In this document: one piece after another, positions 20,130 to 30,404 of the stretch
Numbering within the stretch: position 1 is the stretch's first letter
How the letters are laid out: each line of letters begins with the position of its first letter
NCBI RefSeq assembly: GCF_000372725.1
Contig: NW_005202176.1
Coordinates: 291,152-355,151 of the forward strand
From: Emiliania huxleyi CCMP1516
Lineage: Eukaryota; Haptophyta; Isochrysidales; Noelaerhabdaceae
Direction: 5' to 3'
Length of the DNA: 64,000 bases
Position numbers and translations under genes: made by a program
The notes under the pieces: model-generated
Told to the model about the DNA's origin: nothing
The model's database searches: none
The model's input: the letters and a program-made list of their open reading frames with translations, nothing else

Positions 20130-20708
20130 GCGGGATGTGCTTTGGTGCTCTTGCTGTGGGTGTGGCGGTGTGTTCGTCGAGAGTGGGAGGTTGTCTCGAT
20201 GTAAGCGGGGGTCTATTGCGACGTCTTGGCGTCGCCCGTGTCCGCGTTGTATTTTATTGTATTTCTTTCGCGCAGAAGCACCGAGGACCTGTGTCGACAG
20301 GGGCGGCTACCCAGGCGCCAGGGGCCCACAGCGCCGCGCCGCGGTCGCGGCTCTCGTCGGCGCGCAGGGGGCTGCTTTTATGTGGACATTTCAAATTGCG
20401 GTCGCGCTTTTGGGGAGGTTGTTGTGGTATGTATGTGGAACGGAGCACACGGTTCGGGAGCAGCCGGGAGAATTCTTTTTGACGCGCCAGTCTGCACCTG
20501 TGTCGAGCCTGTCTGCTGTGAAGTGTGATGAGTGATGAAGAGAGAGTCGAATTTCTGATTTTTAGTGTCGTGCGAGCGTGCGAGGGAGTTTTGTTGTAAA
20601 ATTCTGATTTTTTCTCGCCAGTCCCGTGCCCGGGGTCGTGCACTTGGAGCGAGGGAGTTTTGTTGTGAAATTCTGATTTTTTCCCAGTCGACGGTTTCAC
20701 CTCCCCAC
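20130..20708. other. Intergenic region with a 33-bp direct repeat
   Basis: CGAGGGAGTTTTGTTGT followed by AAATTCTGATTTTTTC occurs at 20581-20613 and 20650-20682, with a partial third copy (TTTCTGATTTTTAG) near 20551. All lie within 160 bp upstream of the MORN gene start, so they may be promoter elements. No gene seen. Confidence 0.6.
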
Positions 20709-21562
20709 ATGGCGGAGGAAGAGAGCGCGTGCTACTCATACAGCGGCCCGCGCGAGGAAGGAGCGGTCGTCAGCATATCGGTGGAGGTCGAGGGTGCAGA
20801 GGCTGCTGCAGAAGGGGAGGAGGGGGAGCCGTCGGTCACCACAAAGTCGCGGGAGCTGACGTTGCTGGGCGCCCGGTCAACGGAAGACTCTGCCGAGGTG
20901 TCAGGAATAGGGTAGATGCGTCGCCAATGGAGTTTTGCCCTCACTAGTCCCTGCGAACGTAGTTGGGCAGCGCGACCTACCCCAACGGCGACGCTTACGA
21001 GGGAGGGTTCCTCAAGGGCGACCGGCACCATCAGGGCAAATACACGTACAGTGGTGGTGCGCCCGATCCCGAGGGGGGAGAGGCGCGACCGCCACGTGCA
21101 GTCTACGAAGGCCTTTTCGAGCGCGGGGTCAAGTCGGGGGTCGGAGAAATGACCTATGCCGACTCGTCCAGGCGAGCAGCTCTGCGAAAGAGTCTTCTCA
21201 TGCAGTCGCCACGATCCACAAATCCTTTGCTCATGCCCAGGTACCACGGAGAGTTCAAGGATGGCCTGCGCGGTGGGAGCGGCACTATGTACTATGCCAG
21301 CGGCGATACCTACTCCGGGCAGTGGAGCGGTGGCCTGAAGCAGGGGGAGGGCACATACGTCTATTCCTCGGGCGCGACCCTGACGGGCACCTGGCGGGGA
21401 GGTATGATTGAGGTGGGCAGCTTCACCGACATGCACGGCAGCACCTTCAAGGGGTCGTTCTCCGGCGCCACGACGGCGCCCGCGTACGGCGAGGGCACGC
21501 TGACGATGCCGAGCGGCAATGCCATCCCGGTGGCGCGTGAGGGCGAGTTTATGAGTCTGTGA
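20709..21562 (+). CDS. MORN-repeat protein, radial spoke head 1-like
   Basis: Two exons, 20709-20897 and 20963-21562, with a 65-bp GT-AG intron; the junction TEDSAE|LGSATYPNG keeps phase, giving 262 aa. The N-terminus is acidic and disordered. From about residue 64 there are MORN repeats: ATYPNGDAYEGGF, AVYEGLFERGVKSGVG, YHGEFKDGLRGGSGTMYY, DTYSGQWSGGLKQGEGTYVY and TLTGTWRGG, plus a diverged STFKGSF. Length, acidic N-terminus and repeat order resemble RSPH1, a radial-spoke-head component of motile flagella, but MORN proteins also act at membranes with PIP kinases. The MORN call is secure; RSPH1 is a suggestion. Confidence 0.72.
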
Positions 21563-23379
21563 GTGAGCGTAGCCGCTTGAAGCGTATTGCAATAGGATGT
21601 ATTGCAATATTATCTTGGTCGCTCGGATGAAATCGGGGCCTTGGAGCACTTGAGGGAACGGGAGCGGGGAGCGCATCGCGATACGGAGAGGGCAGGGGGG
21701 CTGGGCAGGATTCGCCTAGGGATTCACCCGCATACGACAGTGCGCAGGTCTCCACGCAGATAGGGATTCCTCTCTCGTATGTGGCTATATGGTCCATTGC
21801 GCTTTGTGCACTGGCGACGCTGCTGCGATGGGAGACTGTAGCCCTTAGCTGCTGCACAGCACCTTTGTGCAGTGGCAATGTCCACTGACCCATGGGGCAC
21901 CAGCCTTGTGGCTTGTGGTTGTGCCATGAGCGCTGTGGTCGGTGACGCTGCTGCATAATTATGTGCATGTGCATGTGACATGTGCATGTGCATGTGCATG
22001 TGCATGTGCATGCACAAGCACATGCACATGACATGTGCATGTGCATGTTCATGTTGTGCATGTGCATGGGGTGCTGTAGCCCTAGGTGCTGCGCCTGCAC
22101 AGCACCTTGTGCAGTGGCAATGACTCCCGGCACTAGTGAGCTTGATGTCCTCAAAATGTCCACAGAGTAGGTACTGGTTGTGCTCAGGATGTGCTCTACA
22201 TCAACAGGGGTGCCCCAACTGAGAGGCTGCATTTAAGGAATGAAACAGCTTTGCAACTGCTGCCCAAGTTTTATTGATGGGCTGCAACTTCCTGCCACCT
22301 TGGACACCTCGACAGCGACACCTTCAGACGCACAAAACACCTTGACAACACTCGACACCCGCTCGAAACCCTCTCGACACCCTCGACACCCTCGACACCA
22401 CTCACCCCCTGGGCTAGGGCTCTCTAGCCCGTAACCCGATGCCAATCATCCGGCCCGCTGGGTGCGCTTCTTAGCTCCCCGGCCCTGGATGTGCGGTTAA
22501 TGACTGCACTCCAAGTGCTCCAAGTACTCCTCGACCACCTCGACACGGACAAGCATGGTCTCAGCCTCGCGACAGGCCTCGACCGCGGCCTCGACACCTC
22601 TATCCCTCGAGCCTCGACAGCAGCTCGACACCCTCGCAAGGAGTGTCTAGAATAGGTTACTATTCATGATTAGTGCTCTGAATAGTGAGGTTGCAAAACT
22701 ATTCAGACCTGAATAGAGGCACTCACAAGCTATTCAACTCATGACTAGAATGACCAGCTCTGACCCTCCATTCATGAATACTATTCAAGATGCATGCGCT
22801 CTCCCGGCGCCCTTCGGCACTCCGCTCTCGATCACTACGGCTAGTTGCTGCCAGCCTGCACCACGTAGCCCTCTCCATAGAAAATTTTCTTTTCACCGCT
22901 GTGCGCGTGCGTCGGAAAATTCTTTTCCCTTCTTGTGTCGACGGCTCTCGCTGCTCCTCTCTCCTTCCTCTCTCCTCTCGCTCGCCCGTCGAGCAACCAA
23001 CCAACAGCGAGGACGCCGGCGCCTCGGACTGCCGATGTGGGTGCTCCTCGCCGTCGCGCCGCCTCGTGCGCCTCGCGGGCCCGCCACCATGAGCCTCGCC
23101 AAATCTCAGCCCTGCAATTATGCCCTGCCCTGCCCTGCCTGCCGCACTGTGCCCTGCCCGCACACTGCCGCATAACTGCCCTGCCCGATCCCCTACCTGC
23201 CCCGGGTGTGAAACCCACACTGCCCTGCCCGACCCAGCGCACACTTCCCGCCCCCTCTACTCAGTGGACACGAGGGGTCGGGCAGGGCAGTGTACCATGC
23301 GGAATCGACCCTATGCCTATCCAGTGCTCACTCAAGTGCTCAAGACTCAAGTCACAAGTGGACGCGACATTGGCCTAAG
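21563..23379. other. Repeat-rich intergenic region
   Basis: No gene recognised. It holds a (TGCATG)n tract at about 21962-22070; a pair of imperfect ~45-bp direct repeats flanking it (GTAGCCCTTAGCTGCTGCAC near 21838 and a relative near 22076); a CTCGACACC-type repeat at 22300-22400 with CTCGA-rich sequence to 22640; TATTCA-rich sequence at 22655-22790; and CTGCCCTGCC repeats at 23110-23260. The segment at about 23295-23350 resembles one near 60120-60165. Confidence 0.6.
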
Positions 23380-23384
23380 CACAA

Positions 23385-23830
23385 TATTCTCGAATATCTC
23401 CGAGAATATAGATGGTCCCGCGCACTTTCGTATTCGAGAATATTCTCGAGAATATAGATGCCCCGGCGCGGCTTTTTCTCAAGAATCTATGAGTTTTCTT
23501 CAGCCCTTGACCTTGGTTGACCTCGAGTCTCAAGATATTCTTGAATATTCTCGCCGTTACATCGCGGCGTCTAGAACGGTCTTGACTAGAGCTTCTCGAA
23601 ACAGCTCTTTTGCCCCCTCAAAAGTAGGTTTTGGGTCGATGCAGACGGAAATCTTTAAGTTTTGGACGTTCCTGAGCGGTTTGGGAGCACAAACCTCTAC
23701 TTTAGAGCGATTTTTGGCGTCCGCTGACCTCTCGCGTGGTGAAAATATTCTCAATATTCGAGAATATTCTCGAGAATATAGATGGTCTGGCGAGAATATA
23801 AGCAAAAGAATATAGATAGTACTTGGCGAG
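23385..23830. promoter_or_regulatory. AT-rich island with heat-shock-element-like palindromes
   Basis: Perfect TTCnnGAAnnTTC triplets occur at 23433-23445 (TTCGAGAATATTC), 23538-23550 (TTCTTGAATATTC) and 23757-23769, with further partial copies. They lie 340-680 bp upstream of a TPR co-chaperone gene. Heat-shock factor binds alternating GAA/TTC units, so regulation is plausible. The motifs also sit in a repeated GAGAATATTCTCGAGAATAT palindrome, which could be a repeat family rather than an enhancer. Confidence 0.45.
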
Positions 23831-24111
23831 AAAAACGTGCTTAGGCTAAACGCGACACTAGCTTGTAGTTTTAGGTTTGTAGTGATACGAGAATACGCAC
23901 CGCCCCCACGCAATACCATTCTACTCGACGAGAATACGATAAAGGAACATCTGCCAATTCTTTTTGCTAAGATTCTTTTTGCTCGATTTCTTTCGCTTTT
24001 TGGGCGAGACACTTTGGCTCTCGCCGCCGTGCGTGTGTGGTTCCGTGCCAGCATCCGCAAACCGTGTGGTTCCGCGCGAGCATCCACTGCGTGGTCCACG
24101 CACGTCCGACG

Positions 24112-27100
24112 ATGATGAATCCCGAAAGTAAACCCTCCCTCTCCTCCTCGCCCTCCGCGCCGCCTCGTCGCACACTCTTCCGTGGCGTTTTGCACGCTTG
24201 CGCCCTCTCCGAGCGACACGCCTCCCCTATGCCGCGCAGTGATGAAGGCGGCGACCGACATGATGTCCAAGATGTCGCCCGAGGAGATGAATCAAATGAT
24301 GGAGGCGCCCGCAGTGCAGCATCGCCGCCTGCCGAAACGGCGCGCTCTCTCACCCTCCAGCCTGTCTGCGTGTGCAGATGACAAAGAAGATGGACCCGTC
24401 GATGATGGCGCAGGCGCAGGCGATGATGAACAACCCCGCGATGGCGGCGCAGGCGCAGCAGGCGATGCAGAACCTCTCCCCTCAAGAGCTCAAGTCGCGC
24501 ATGGCCGGCGCGTCTGCGGCGATGGGAGGAGCGCCCGCCGCGCCAAAGCCGAAGTCTGCGGTGGAGCAGCTCAAGGGGTCTTCGATGGTGATCGACGAGG
24601 AGGTGCTCAGCCACGTCGAGCGCGCCGAGGCGCTCAAGCTCAAGGGCAACACGCACTTCAAGGCGGCCGAGTACGAGGCGGCGATCGGCGAGTACGAGCA
24701 AGGTCGCCTCGCCCGCCACCGCAGCCTCCCCGCATCCATGCCTCCCCGCATCCATGTCTCCCCGCATCCATGCCTCCCCGTATCCGCTGCCTCCCCGTTG
24801 GCATGCCTCCCTTCCTGCACGCCTCCCTGCCGTATGCCTTCCTCCCTCCCTCCCCCTCCCCCTCCCGGCTGCCCTCTGCGGGCGGGAGAGGGGGGCGAGC
24901 GAGCGTGCCCGCAGCCCCGTGCCGACTCCTGAGGGGCGTGTGTGTGCCGAGTGCTGAGGGGCGTGTGCTGCCGCTGCAGGCTGTGCCTTGGCGGAGGAGG
25001 CGATCCGCGAGCTGTCCGGCGTCGACGAGAAGGCGCGGCCGCACCGGCCCGCCGCACGCGATCGGGCGCCTCCGCGCTGTTTCAGAGGCCTGGCCAGGGG
25101 CACCTGCAGGGGGGTACCACCACCCCACTCATGCTCACACGTCTTGCGAGAATGGGGGCGGCTAGGTGCGAGGGGGGGGGGGGGGCTGCTTGAAGAGGAC
25201 CCGCATCTTACCGTGACGCCTCCTCCCACCGCGCCGGCAGGCAGTCATCGAGCTGCTACACGCCTGCCACCTCAACACCGCCTCGTGCCGCCTCAAGCTG
25301 CGGCAGTGGGGCGAGGCGGTCGAGGCGGCGAACACGGTCCTGCGCGACGGGCCGCACCGCAAGGCCCTCTTCCGGCGCGGGCAGGCGTACCAGCAGCTCG
25401 CCCGCCTCGACGAGGCTCGCACCGACCTCAAGAAGGCGCCGCGCCGCCGCCCCGCGCCCGTCCCGCGCCACCGCCCGGGCCCGACGGCCGGAGCCATGAG
25501 GACGGCTCAAGCCCTCCCGGCACGCATGCCTGCAGGCGGCCGCCATGGACCGGTCCGACGCGACGGTCGCCGCCGCGCTCGCCGAGGTCGAAAAGGCTCT
25601 CGGCGTCGAGCCGTCGCCGCCGCCGGCCGCGCCGCCCGCCGCCGCCGCCGCCGCGCGGCCTCCGCCCGGTGGAGTGCCGACGAAGCCCGACGGCTCTCCC
25701 GACTACGCGCAGATGGAGGCGACGGGCCGTCGCCGGGGTGTGCGGCGGCTCTGCCCCCCCGACCGACCGACTTGCGCCGCGCCCCGCCTCAGGCAATGAT
25801 CGACAACATCTCGCCTGAGCAGATGAAGCAGCAGGCGGGCGGCCTCGGGAGAGATGGGGAGAGATGGGGAGAGATGAAGCAGCAGGCGGGCGGGCGGGGA
25901 GAGATGGGGAGAGATGGGGAGAGATGAAGCAGCGGGCGGGCGTGCTGCGAGATATGGCTGCCTCTCTTTGCTGCCCCTCGCGCGCCCAGGGACAGCCGAG
26001 GGACAGCCGAGATGTGACACGCCACAGAGGTGGAGATGCCGCCAGAGTTGAAGCAGCGCGCGGCCGCTGTCGGCCCCCCCGCACGCACCCCCCTCCCCCG
26101 CCCCTCCCCCCCCCCACCTCCCCCCCCCCCTCCCCCCCCCGGCCCAGGCGGAGATGATGCAAAACATGGACCCCGCGCAGCTGGCCGCCATGAACCCGCA
26201 GTTTGCGGGCATGGACCCGGCGCAGGCGAGGGAGCCCTCCCTTCTCTCCGGCCGGAGCCACTCTCCCCCCTTCGGCGCGGCCGAAGCGCCGCCTCGACCC
26301 CTCTCCCCTTCCGCCACCTCGCCCGCAGATCAAGGCGATGTCGTCGATGATGGCCAACATGGACCCCGCGACGATGAAGCAGATGACTAAGATGGCGTCG
26401 CAGATGGGGGCGACCGGAGGCATGCCGGGCATGCCTGGCGCACCGGCCGCGCCAGCCGGCGGCGGCGGGGCCAGCGGCGGCGCGGCTGGCGGCGCGGGCC
26501 CGTCTGCTGCCCCGGCGCTGCCCGGGATGGCCGGGATGGCAGGTGGGGCGCCGGGGCTCGGCGACGGAGTCGACATGATGGTGCGCGCGCGGGCGGGCGG
26601 GGGCGGCAGGAGGCGGCCTTGGACCTCACCCCCGCCCGGCCGCCCTCCCCCTCCTCCTCGCAGGCGAACATGAGCCCGGAGATGATGCAGGCGGGGATGG
26701 ACATGGTCGCGAACATGGACCCGGCGGCCCTCGCAGACATGGCCAAAATGATGGGCATGGATCCCGGACAGGCGCCCCCCGGGGTTTTCCAGGGCCCCGC
26801 CCAACCGGAAGCCGGCTTCCCCCCACCCCACTTCCCCCACCCACCCGGCTTCGGAAGCCACCCCCCCCCCCCCCCCCCTCCCCTCTCGCCCAGCCAGAAG
26901 CGCCGCCACGCGTCGCCGTACCGCCTTCCCTGCCGCGCCGCCCACCCTCCCTGCAGGCGTCAAAGCTGCAGGACACGATGGCAAACATGTCCAAGGAGGA
27001 CCTTGCCAAGTGGACCGGCCGCGCGCAGACGGTCGCCCGCTGGACGGCCAAGCCGCTCGCCCTCTACCGGAAGGTCTCCTCCCTCGTGCCGCCAACCTAC

Positions 27101-27264
27101 CTGCTCGCCGGCTTGGTCGCTCTCTTCGCGCTAATGGTGCCCTCACCAAGCACCGGGCCCGCCCCCCCCTCCACCGCAACCACAACCACAACCACCTCAC
27201 CCCCCCCCCGCCTCCCCCCGCCTCCCTCCTCCAGGTGTACGGCCACCAAACCGACTCCTTCTGA
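24112..27264 (+). CDS. Tail-anchored TPR co-chaperone, OEP61-like
   Basis: Thirteen exons join in frame to about 518 aa: 24112-24127, 24240-24304, 24378-24702, 24980-25032, 25241-25435, 25536-25718, 25793-25834, 26030-26059, 26148-26225, 26329-26580, 26664-26771, 26957-27136 and 27235-27264. Eight of twelve introns are GC-AG. The N-terminus is Met-rich (MMNPEMMKAATDMMSKMSPE), followed by a TPR clamp: AEALKLKGNTHFKAAEYEAAI, then HLNTASCRLKLRQWGEAVEA and KALFRRGQAYQQLARLDEAR. Met/Pro-rich STI1-like segments follow (ISPEQMKQQ, MDPAQLAAMNPQF). A C-terminal helix (YLLAGLVALFALM) with a short tail VYGHQTDSF marks a tail anchor. The order matches plant OEP61/TPR7, an Hsp70 docking protein of the ER or plastid outer membrane. 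A single TPR clamp and a disordered Ala/Gly linker (26400-26560) are visible. Confidence 0.8.
25820..25946. repeat. Exon-end duplication with GGGGAGAGAT minisatellite in the TPR gene
   Basis: The end of exon 7 with its GC donor (ATGAAGCAGCAG|GCGGGCGG, 25823-25842) is repeated at about 25875-25894 and, slightly changed, near 25925. The copies are separated by GGGGAGAGAT repeats. Each copy offers an alternative GC donor. Confidence 0.9.
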
Positions 27265-27740
27265 CGCGCCCGCCTCGTTGCCGCCGCGCCCCTCTCTCCG
27301 CGGACTGCCCAACACGCGCTGCTGCCCACGTGTATCTCTCTGTCTCTCTTCGTCTCTTGCCTCCTACGCGCCTGCCTCGCCTCTTGCCCCGCGCGCACGC
27401 GGGCGCAATGCCACTTGCACGCTCTACCGCTTGTGTGTCCATGGCACACACGGTCGCTGCGCGCGGCGGTTCGCAAACCGCCAGTGCGCCGCCGCGCGCA
27501 GCTCGGTCGCGGCGGCCCTTGTGAGGGGCTGAGGGCTGTGCAGCCCTCACAAGGTGTGTGCGCGAGAGGCCACACACCGCGGCGACCTCCACACGATGCG
27601 CCGCAATCCCACACACGCCTCGCGCGCGCGCCCGACTATATGGGTTAATATCCGTGAGCTCGCGACCCGCATGATTTTTCCCGCGCCGCTCCAAAGACAG
27701 CCGTACATGGTACAGTGTTGGCACACCATCAAACGCTGGG
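27265..27740. other. Intergenic region between convergent genes
   Basis: Convergent 3' ends. A 13-bp inverted pair (CTTGTGAGGGCTG / CAGCCCTCACAAG at about 27518-27553) could form a hairpin near the 3' end of the TPR gene. No ORF with coding features. Confidence 0.45.
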
Positions 27741-28007
27741 CTACCTCTTTCTATTGACGCCCTTGCGCTTGGCCTTCCGGCTGACACCCGCTGCGTTCTG
27801 CTTATGCTGCCGCCGCTTCACCTTTCGTTTCACCTTTGCGAGTCCTCGCCGAACCTTCTTCTGCGAGTCTCCTCCTGTTCGAGAGCCCATCGCAGCGTCG
27901 CCATCGCCATCGGTCATGGAGGTGCCTGCAAGCGCGTCGACGACCTTGTCGAGCGCCGAAGCCGTCTTGGCCCGTGTGACTTGCTTCTTGGACTTCAACT
28001 TCACCAT
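27741..28007 (-). CDS. Small very basic protein, probably nuclear or nucleolar
   Basis: Complete 88-aa frame starting MVKLKSKKQVTRAKTASALD and ending RKAKRKGVNRKR. More than a quarter of residues are Lys or Arg, with two clear nuclear-localisation-type clusters (KKVRRGLAKVKRKVKRRQ and the C-terminus) around a short acidic/Gly linker. Size and composition suit a ribosome-biogenesis or RNA-binding factor, but no named family is recognised. The conserved-looking opening and clean ATG-to-stop argue for a real gene. Single exon. Confidence 0.55.
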   Translation of the reverse strand: MVKLKSKKQVTRAKTASALDKVVDALAGTSMTDGDGDAAMGSRTGGDSQKKVRRGLAKVKRKVKRRQHKQNAAGVSRKAKRKGVNRKR

Positions 28008-29073
28008 CTGCTGTCGCCTCTACTGGCTGTCACCACGGTCGCTGCAGACCTGTTTTGTTGCCCGAGGAGCGTGCTGTGCAGTATCTGTGCGTGGGCGTCC
28101 TCGCAGTCGCCCAGGCAAGAGCGTGGCTGTCAAAAGCAAGAAATCACGCGGTTCGTCCTCCCATCCCTCCCTTCCAAAATCCTGCTCGTGCAGGTGGGGA
28201 CCCTGTCCTCGTCCCATCCCTCGTTTGGCGTGTCTGTTTTCTTTCTTTCTTTCTTTTCCCTTGGCTTGTCTGTTTTCTTTCTTTCTTTCTTTTCACGAAC
28301 GAATGGTGGAGTCGCGTGCGCTCGGCTTTCTAGTGCCAGGCTGAGCGCGCAGCGCACGTACAGAGAGAGGAGAGGTACGAGCCATTACTCGAGAGAGGAG
28401 TGCGCGAGCGAGCAGGAGCCGAGTCCCGAGCGAGAGGGGTGGGTGGGGGCACGCAGCGTATTTTTCGGTCTCTTCTTTGGGAAAGAATTCTGACCCCGTG
28501 GTCATATGTACGGCCCTCTTCGCTCTTGTGGCGCAAATATAGCCGTCAGACCAAGGAAGGTCTCCCCAAATACGGCGGGGCGCCCTGCCCATGGCAAACA
28601 ACCGGCCGGACCTTGCTCAGCACGACGCGCCGACCGACATCGGTGCTCGCAATGCCCGCCCACCCTGACGACGATGGCACTCGACGTTCCGCACCTTCTT
28701 CATGCTGGAAGCTGAGTTCGTGCGCAAGTTCCCAGGCAAAAGCCTGCCCTTCTTCCAGGAGCTCCGTGACAACTTCACCGCTGACGAGCCGCTCGTCAAA
28801 GTGGCGCTCGACTACGCTGACGTGGTGAAGGGCACCCACCGTCGGGCCGAAGCCCGTAAGGCACTCTCTCCCTAACCCTAGCCTTCTCCCGAACCCTAGT
28901 GTGTTTTGTTGCCTCCGTGCTTTCACACTCGTCTTGTCGTGTCCGTCCACTGTGATTGCGGCCGTCCACGACTACGTCGTCTCTAGAGAACGTATCAACC
29001 CCCTTCTGGTGCCGACCGCGCCCCCGCGGGGCACGGCCGGACGTGGTAGCGTCAACTGGTCACGACCAGCACT
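28008..29073. other. Intergenic region with introner-like copies and a short ORF
   Basis: Copies of the polypyrimidine element lie at 28155-28290. A short open frame about 28672-28875 (FRTFFMLEAEFVRKFPGK, SLPFFQELRDN, ADVVKGTHRR) has coding-like composition and may be an exon or retroelement leader; no family is assigned. ACCCTAG-type repeats follow the stop (28868-28902). Confidence 0.4.
28155..28290 (+). repeat. Introner-like polypyrimidine element, copies B and D
   Basis: Two GTCCTC...CCATCCCTC blocks (28155, 28203) are followed by TTTGGCGTGTCTGTTTTC and TTTCTTTCTTTCTTTTC, the latter twice. Same motif order as copy A (14.66 kb). Confidence 0.6.
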
Positions 29074-30330
29074 TTGGGGGAGTCCCTTCACGCTATCCCA
29101 GATATGGCCGGCGACTCGCTGGCGGGGAGCCTCGGGGAGGTCCCCGCCAAAGATGTCGCAGTCATCGCAAAAGCCGCTTCTGAAGAAGCCGCAAAGTGGC
29201 TCAAGCGCAACAACGTCGAGGCGGGCGCCGGCACGCTCGCCTATGCCGGCACCCTCCTCAAGATCAGCACCTCCAGCGACCAGAGGACGCGGACCGGCAT
29301 ATTCATCCTCATCGCATCAGGGGGCACCGTTTACATCGAACCCCTCTCAAGCAAGGTCATCGCGAGCGCCACCGACGCGCTGATCAAGCTGTACCTGCAG
29401 TCGGACACCCCGGAGCGTCGCACGAGCATGTCCGAGTACGTTGAGCTCTCTTTCGCCGACAAGATCAAGTTGCCCCAGCAGTTTGGAGGCCCCGCTACCA
29501 CCGTCACCCGCACCCTGGTGGACGACACCGAGCTCAACCGTTTCGTCTCCGTCTCGCACGTGGACAAGCGCGCCCTCGCTGCCATCAACAACGCCGTCTA
29601 CCAGGTCCTCCTCGACAAGATCGTCGTCGGCGAGCGGCCCCGCGAGGAGATCATGCGCCTCGTCGACGGGCTTCCTGGGCTTGCAACCGCAACCACCCTC
29701 CTCGTTGCCCTCTACTCCAAGGTCTCCGGTGCCGACCCCGACCTCCAGGAGCGGGCCTACGAGGAGCTCGCTCGGACGCCCCTCCTCGCCGGCGGCTTCG
29801 GGCGGGAGGCCGAGCAGGTCCTCGCCGAGTTCAAGCAGCTGTGGCACGCCGCTAGCCGTCGGACCGCTGAGACCATCCGACGGCCAATCCAGTCTCACTC
29901 GAACATCCCGCGCGCAGGGTTCCCGGATGGGAGCCGCTGGTCACTCTGACCCTGTCGTCACAACGCGGGAGCACTTGCACGCCCTTTGCGCAGCTCAGGA
30001 GCGTCGAACCGTCACGCGCCATCACGAGCGCCGGCACGTTCTGATCTCGGCCCCCGCCGCGATCATCGTCTTCGACACCGGTGCCACCGAACACATTCAT
30101 CCCAACCAGGCCGACCTCATCAACACCAGGCCGAGCAACGTCACCTTCATCGGCCTCAGCGGGGAGGCAGCCGACGCCTCCGTCGTCGGCGACCTTCCCC
30201 TCGTGCTCACCGACGCCGCCGAGAGGGAGTTTCCATTCCTCCTCCGCGGCGTCCACGCCGCCGCGTCCACCTCCAGAGCGGCGACCGCTGGATGCGCCTC
30301 CCGCCGTCGTCAACTCACAACGGCAGAGGG
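29074..30330 (+). mobile_element. Copia-like retrotransposon remnant: gag-like region and aspartic protease
   Basis: A 291-codon frame (29074-29949; the first convincing Met may be MAGDSLAGS at 29104) has a soluble, helical gag-like character (FADKIKLPQQFGGP, DDTELNRFVSVSHVDKRALA, GLPGLATATTLLVALYSK). In a second frame (about 29936-30330) the segment IIVFDTGATEHIHPNQADLI with downstream GLSGEAADASVVGDLPLVL matches a retropepsin active site (DTGA) with the flanking pattern of Ty1/copia Pol. No integrase, reverse transcriptase or RNase H follows; an unrelated ORF begins at 30405. No LTRs were identified. A degraded or truncated element. Confidence 0.6.
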
Positions 30331-30404
30331 ATTCGCGTCTCCCCCCCCCCACCCCCGCACCTTGTGGACGGTCTACAGCCTCATCTGTCGTCAAGGAGTC
30401 CACC

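Noticed and set aside
22300..22640. Short tandem gene or CRISPR in CTCGACACC repeats
   Set aside because: Simple-sequence repeat with no spacer structure or ORF.
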